Shown here piece by piece: positions 6,767 through 9,820 of a stretch of DNA of 9,820 nucleotides; the first letter of the stretch is position 1, and each line of letters begins with the position of its first letter. The DNA lies in NCBI GenBank assembly GCA_964489245.1, contig CAZAXU010000058.1:1-9820 (forward strand), in the 5' to 3' direction. The DNA comes from CAZAXU01 sp964489245 (GTDB lineage: Bacteria > Bacteroidota > Bacteroidia > Flavobacteriales > Flavobacteriaceae). Below the pieces are notes generated by a model. It did not search any database. It had not been told where the DNA came from and worked only from the letters and a program-made list of their open reading frames with translations. A program made the position numbers and the translations under genes.

Positions 6767-6830
6767 AATTATAGAAAAAAGATTATAAAATAAAAACGAT
6801 TTGGCAAAGTTTTTGCTTCAAGACAATATT

Positions 6831-7199
6831 ATGAAAAGTACAGCAAATATCCATCAATTTTATCTTTTAAAAGAAGATAATACAACTGAATTTTACAGCA
6901 GAATCCGTCAAATTGTTTCTACAAAGTGGAAACTCAAAAGTATTTTTGAAACCGGACTGGTGACGGACGAAGCAAAGTTCAAGGATGTTGACGTAATTTT
7001 CAGCCGTTATCATATCTATGCGGTTTATGGAAACAGAGTGGATAAGTTCAAAATGAATTTTGTGACACACAACACTTTCAGAGTGAATATTGAGGGCGTG
7101 GATGTGAAATGTCGCATTAAAGAATTGGATGACCAAAAATTTGTTTTTCATGTAGATTTTAGCAATTCTTATTTCATTGTGGAGCTTGAAGCGGCATAG
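6831..7199 (+). CDS. hypothetical protein, 122 residues
   Basis: I do not recognise this protein. The frame opens at a TTG at 6801, but the ATG at 6831 gives a natural start (MKSTANIHQFYLLKED). It has no signal peptide or membrane segment, so it is probably cytoplasmic. The composition alternates hydrophobic and charged residues, with short strands such as KDVDVIFSRYHIYAVYG, KMNFVTHNTFRVNI and KFVFHVDF, suggesting a mainly beta fold. One cysteine is present (VDVKCRIK) and no obvious catalytic motif. It stands alone between a strong terminator upstream and a weak one downstream. No clear promoter box was found before it. Codon use and base composition look like those of its neighbours, so there is no sign of recent transfer. 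Confidence 0.65.
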   Translation: MKSTANIHQFYLLKEDNTTEFYSRIRQIVSTKWKLKSIFETGLVTDEAKFKDVDVIFSRYHIYAVYGNRVDKFKMNFVTHNTFRVNIEGVDVKCRIKELDDQKFVFHVDFSNSYFIVELEAA

Positions 7200-7243
7200 G
7201 CATTTTTTGTGCTGTCAACTTTTTCTTTTTTAATTTTTAGATC

Positions 7244-7264
7244 TGCCTCTGTTTGGCATTTTTT
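7244..7264 (+). terminator. weak candidate terminator
   Basis: TGCC at 7244-7247 pairs with GGCA at 7255-7258 across a 7-base loop, followed by six T at 7259-7264. The stem of four pairs is short, so termination would be inefficient. It sits 45 bases after the 6831-7199 gene and before the next promoter. Confidence 0.25.
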
Positions 7265-7272
7265 GTCTGTTA

Positions 7273-7302
7273 TTTGGTTTTTGTCATTTTAGCGTATATT
7301 TG
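7273..7302 (+). promoter_or_regulatory. Bacteroidota-type promoter before the 7320 gene
   Basis: TTTG at 7273-7276 and an exact TAnnTTTG box, TATATTTG, at 7295-7302 are spaced by 18 bases, within the known range for the Bacteroidota primary sigma factor. The ATG at 7320 follows 18 bases after the box, giving a leader of about 10-14 bases. The box continues as TATCAAAA, the same continuation seen before the aminotransferase. Confidence 0.65.
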
Positions 7303-7319
7303 TATCAAAATTATACCTG

Positions 7320-7847
7320 ATGGATGATATTTTTGGACAAATCATAGAAGGAGGAAAATATGCCTTGCCGGCTTTGGTCACTGCTTTTGTTACGTATTAT
7401 TTCTTGGTCTCTTTTTTCAGACATGAAGAAAAAAAACAATTATTGCTAGCCAAGCGAGATTTAAAAAAACATTCTTTGCCTATACGCTTGCAGGCATATG
7501 AAAGATTGGCAATGTTTTTGGAACGTATTTCTCCCAGCAAATTGGTGCAAAATGTTCAGCCTAAATCTGAAGATAAGAAAACATATGAAATGGAATTGGT
7601 CTATCAAATTCAGGGAGAATATGAACACAATTTGAGCCAACAAATCTATGTGAGCAGTCAATGTTGGAATATGATTACCACCTCAAAAAATGCAACGATT
7701 TATACCATTCAACAAATTGCAAGTGACGAAGAAGTCAAGACTGCACAAGACCTGCAACGAATGTTGATTGAAAAAACCATGAGCGAAGAATCTCCGTCAA
7801 ATCTAGGCTTGGAATATATCAGAAATGAAGTGAACGAATTATTATGA
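7320..7847 (+). CDS. conserved Bacteroidota protein with one N-terminal membrane helix (DUF7935-like)
   Basis: A 175-residue protein with a single hydrophobic segment at about 14-33 followed by a charged, Lys-rich helix (34-50), consistent with a membrane anchor and a cytoplasmic helical domain. The block LPIRLQAYERL at 53-63 with FLERISP at 66-72, and the later LSQQIYVSSQCW, match my memory of a conserved protein family found throughout the Bacteroidota, recently named DUF7935; the number should be confirmed by a profile search. No function is known to me. It has its own promoter and is convergent with the EEP-family gene, with 73 bases between stops and no clear terminator there. The start is secure because the membrane segment lies close behind it and the promoter leaves little room upstream. 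Confidence 0.8.
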   Translation: MDDIFGQIIEGGKYALPALVTAFVTYYFLVSFFRHEEKKQLLLAKRDLKKHSLPIRLQAYERLAMFLERISPSKLVQNVQPKSEDKKTYEMELVYQIQGEYEHNLSQQIYVSSQCWNMITTSKNATIYTIQQIASDEEVKTAQDLQRMLIEKTMSEESPSNLGLEYIRNEVNELL

Positions 7848-7920
7848 TTTGATGCAAAAGCAATTGAAATCTAATGACATTTTTGAACCGATTTGTCTCT
7901 TCCTGCTCCTGACTTGAGCC

Positions 7921-8946
7921 CTAAAGTCGGTGAACTACAAAATTGGCTTTGACAGGAAAATGATCGGAATAGTTGATATGATTGAGTGTTTCAAATCCAA
8001 TGGCGTCCAATCTGTCGTCAGCAAGAATGAAATCTATTCTCATCGGGACAAATTTATATTTCCAAGTGATTCCAAAACCATCTCCCGCAGCCACAAAAGC
8101 ATCGGTTTTATTGTTTTTCAAAATATGATAGGCAGAAGAAAAAGCCGTGCTGTTGAAATCTCCCCCGACAATGCTCATATATCCGGATTGATTGATATGT
8201 GTTTGAATTTTTTTTGCCTGATTTTTTTGCCTGCCAAAGGCTTTTTGGAGTTTATGACTCAGCTTGCTTTTATTCTGATTTGCCAAATCTCCGGGATTGA
8301 TGATGTTGTGCGACTGCAGATGAACATTATACAGCCGAATGGTATCGTTTTGAATCAAAACATCACACCAAACGGCATTGTTAAAAGTATCTTGAAAATT
8401 GATATCGCCGGCTTTTAAAATCTTATATTTTGAGAAAATTGCCAATCCCATTTTGAATTTCTTTCCTTTCACAACAATATGCTTGTATTTGTATTGAGAG
8501 AAATCCGTATGGGGATTGTTATAGAATTCTTGCATAAAAAGAATATCAGGATTCCGGTCTTTTATATAGTTTGAAATGGAAACATCAACAGCCTTTTGTT
8601 TGATCCAATCATATCTGTTGAAAAGTCTGACGTTATAGCTCATCAGAGAAAATCCTTTTTTTTCAATAGGATGCTTTCCGCTGAATTGATAGATTGCCTG
8701 CAAATTGTAATAGTTCAGAAGAAGCACGAACAAAGAAATCAAGAATTCCTTTTTAAGACTGACAATCCAATAGAGTGCAAAAAGAATATTGACCAACACA
8801 ATCACCGGAAATATCAAGCTGAGAAGGGACAGCGCCGGAAGAAAATTTTCGGGAAGATATACAGAAACAAAAGCAAGTAGCAAGCTTAGTGCTGCAATAA
8901 GATTTAGAAAAAAAACAATTTTCTGTATAAATGATAAATTTTTCAT
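7921..8946 (-). CDS. membrane-anchored endonuclease/exonuclease/phosphatase (EEP) family protein
   Basis: A 341-residue protein. Three hydrophobic segments at about 9-31, 37-62 and 67-86 form an N-terminal membrane domain, followed by a complete EEP catalytic domain from about 98. The active-site series of the DNase I/AP-endonuclease/sphingomyelinase superfamily is all there: Asn105 (SYNVRLFN), Glu140 (MQEF), His209 (VHLQS), Asp263 and Asn265 (GGDFNS), Asp305 (RIDFIL), Asp328 and His329 (SDHFPV). Such enzymes cleave phosphodiester or phosphomonoester bonds with a divalent metal. With an odd number of helices and an N-in start, the domain may face the periplasm, which would fit extracytoplasmic nucleic acid or phospholipid-head-group hydrolysis. 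The true substrate is unknown. This architecture is common in flavobacteria. It is transcribed divergently from kdsA. Confidence 0.9.
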   Translation of the reverse strand: MKNLSFIQKIVFFLNLIAALSLLLAFVSVYLPENFLPALSLLSLIFPVIVLVNILFALYWIVSLKKEFLISLFVLLLNYYNLQAIYQFSGKHPIEKKGFSLMSYNVRLFNRYDWIKQKAVDVSISNYIKDRNPDILFMQEFYNNPHTDFSQYKYKHIVVKGKKFKMGLAIFSKYKILKAGDINFQDTFNNAVWCDVLIQNDTIRLYNVHLQSHNIINPGDLANQNKSKLSHKLQKAFGRQKNQAKKIQTHINQSGYMSIVGGDFNSTAFSSAYHILKNNKTDAFVAAGDGFGITWKYKFVPMRIDFILADDRLDAIGFETLNHINYSDHFPVKANFVVHRL

Positions 8947-8980
8947 ATTTTTAGCTGTTCCAAAAACAATTCATAAAAGT
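8946..8980. promoter_or_regulatory. compact divergent control region between the EEP gene and kdsA
   Basis: Only 34 bases separate the two start codons, so promoters must overlap each other or the coding starts. On the + strand TATTTTTA at 8946-8953 is one mismatch from TAnnTTTG; on the minus strand TGTTTTTG is likewise one mismatch away and lies about 15 bases before the EEP ATG. Neither is supported by a convincing -33 box. Confidence 0.25.
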
Positions 8981-9802
8981 ATGAAATTAGATTTAATTCC
9001 AAAAATAAAATATGCCGATTCAAAACATTTCTTTTTGTTGGCGGGCCCTTGTGCCATTGAGGGGGAAAAAATGGCACTTCAAATAGCAGAACACATTGTC
9101 AGACTGAGCGAAAAATATAAGATTCCTTATATTTTCAAAGGCAGTTTCAAAAAAGCCAATCGTTCGCGTTTAGACAGTTTCACCGGAATAGGAGATGAAA
9201 AAGCCTTGAAAATTTTGCAAAAAGTAAGTAATACTTTTGATATTCCGACAATAACAGATATCCATCAGCCTTCGGACGCAGCCATGGCGGCAGAATATGT
9301 CGATGTATTACAGATTCCCGCATTTTTGGTCCGGCAAACCGATTTGGTGGTGGCGGCGGCAAAAACACAAAAAACAGTTAATCTTAAAAAAGGACAATTC
9401 ATGAGTCCGGAGAGTATGAAATTTGCGGTGGACAAAGTTTTGCAACACAAGAACCCTCAAGTTTGCATCACTGAACGCGGCAATATGTTTGGATATGGCG
9501 ATATGATTATTGACTATCGCGGGATTCCCGCTATGCAGAAATATGCGCCTGTGATTCTCGATATCACCCATTCCTTACAACAACCCAATCAGCACTCAGG
9601 TGTGACCGGAGGCAGACCCGACTTGATTGAAACCGTTGCTAAAGCCGGAATAGCGGTTGGTGCAGACGGCATTTTTCTAGAAACACATTTTGATCCTACC
9701 ACTGCAAAATCTGATGCTGCCAATATGTTGCATTTAGACAAACTGGATGCATTGTTAAACCGGTTGATTCTTTTGAATGAAGTGGTGAACGGATGGAGGT
9801 GA
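8981..9802 (+). CDS. kdsA: 3-deoxy-8-phosphooctulonate (Kdo-8-phosphate) synthase, metal-dependent type
   Basis: Condenses phosphoenolpyruvate with D-arabinose 5-phosphate to Kdo 8-phosphate, the entry to Kdo for the lipopolysaccharide inner core; cytoplasmic TIM barrel. The 273 residues are near the family length. The PEP/A5P-binding landmarks are clear: LLAGPCAIE (19-27), FKGSFKKANRS (52-62), DIHQP (93-97), IPAFLVRQTDL (112-122), ITERG and THSLQ. Cys24, His197, Glu234 and Asp245 reproduce the four metal ligands of the class II enzyme (Aquifex type) with matching spacing; E. coli has Asn at the Cys position. The open frame extends upstream to 8789, but that part overlaps the EEP gene and has no family counterpart, so the ATG at 8981 is the start. 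The stop is 18 bases from the window edge, and any downstream partner is not visible. Confidence 0.96.
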   Translation: MKLDLIPKIKYADSKHFFLLAGPCAIEGEKMALQIAEHIVRLSEKYKIPYIFKGSFKKANRSRLDSFTGIGDEKALKILQKVSNTFDIPTITDIHQPSDAAMAAEYVDVLQIPAFLVRQTDLVVAAAKTQKTVNLKKGQFMSPESMKFAVDKVLQHKNPQVCITERGNMFGYGDMIIDYRGIPAMQKYAPVILDITHSLQQPNQHSGVTGGRPDLIETVAKAGIAVGADGIFLETHFDPTTAKSDAANMLHLDKLDALLNRLILLNEVVNGWR

Positions 9803-9820
9803 AGTCCAAAGAAAAAAGTT

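Noticed and set aside
6801..6830. TTG start for the 122-residue hypothetical protein
   Set aside because: The ATG at 6831 is a better start and the extra ten residues have no supporting signal.
7199..7266. 12-base direct repeat GGCATTTTTTGT at 7199-7210 and 7255-7266
   Set aside because: The match is half a T run in a T-rich intergenic region; it does not flank an element and is likely chance.
7930..8418. 162-codon open frame on the + strand inside the EEP gene
   Set aside because: It lies antisense to a gene with a complete set of active-site motifs and shows no recognisable protein features.
8789..8980. N-terminal extension of kdsA
   Set aside because: It overlaps the EEP gene on the other strand, contains no KdsA-family sequence, and the ATG at 8981 gives the normal family length.
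1..9820. Mobile elements, CRISPR arrays, tRNA or rRNA genes
   Set aside because: No transposase or integrase motifs, terminal inverted repeats, regularly spaced repeats or tRNA-like cloverleaf sequences were seen on either strand.

Overview
The window looks like chromosomal DNA of a member of the Bacteroidota, most likely a flavobacterium-type organism. It is AT-rich and its starts lack Shine-Dalgarno sequences. Candidate promoters fit the Bacteroidota TTTG / TAnnTTTG pattern, and the gene families (FtsE next to glycosyltransferases, a membrane-anchored endonuclease/exonuclease/phosphatase protein, a small conserved anchored protein) are typical of that phylum. No tRNA, rRNA, CRISPR array or insertion sequence was seen, and no gene-free stretch exceeds 300 bases.

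Left block (1-2565, + strand): ftsE-like ABC ATPase and two family-2 glycosyltransferases, packed with a 5-base gap and then a 1-base stop/start overlap, so probably one operon. They meet tail-to-tail, with a 20-base overlap, a minus-strand operon (5783 down to 2546) that reads aminotransferase, murB, glycosyltransferase. Together these are cell-envelope genes: peptidoglycan precursor synthesis (MurB), divisome/envelope ATPase (FtsE) and surface-glycan assembly (three GT-A enzymes).

Middle block (5784-6830, + strand): the most interesting part. A short secreted-protein gene begins at 5917 with a clear signal peptide and runs into a 100-N assembly gap. Directly after the gap, one frame reads KCGTGKCGKA-stop, a Cys-Gly repeat tail like that of HvfA/bufferin-type copper-associated RiPP precursors. 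The next gene is a DoxX-family four-helix membrane protein that resembles the partner found beside such precursors. A strong terminator closes the unit. No DUF692 (MNIO) maturase is visible, so it is either hidden in the gap, encoded elsewhere, or absent.

Right block (6831-9820): an unrecognised 122-residue protein, a conserved Bacteroidota protein with one N-terminal membrane helix, a convergent membrane-anchored EEP-family hydrolase, and divergent from it kdsA, the Kdo-8-phosphate synthase of lipopolysaccharide core synthesis. The KdsA carries the Cys/His/Glu/Asp set of the metal-dependent class.
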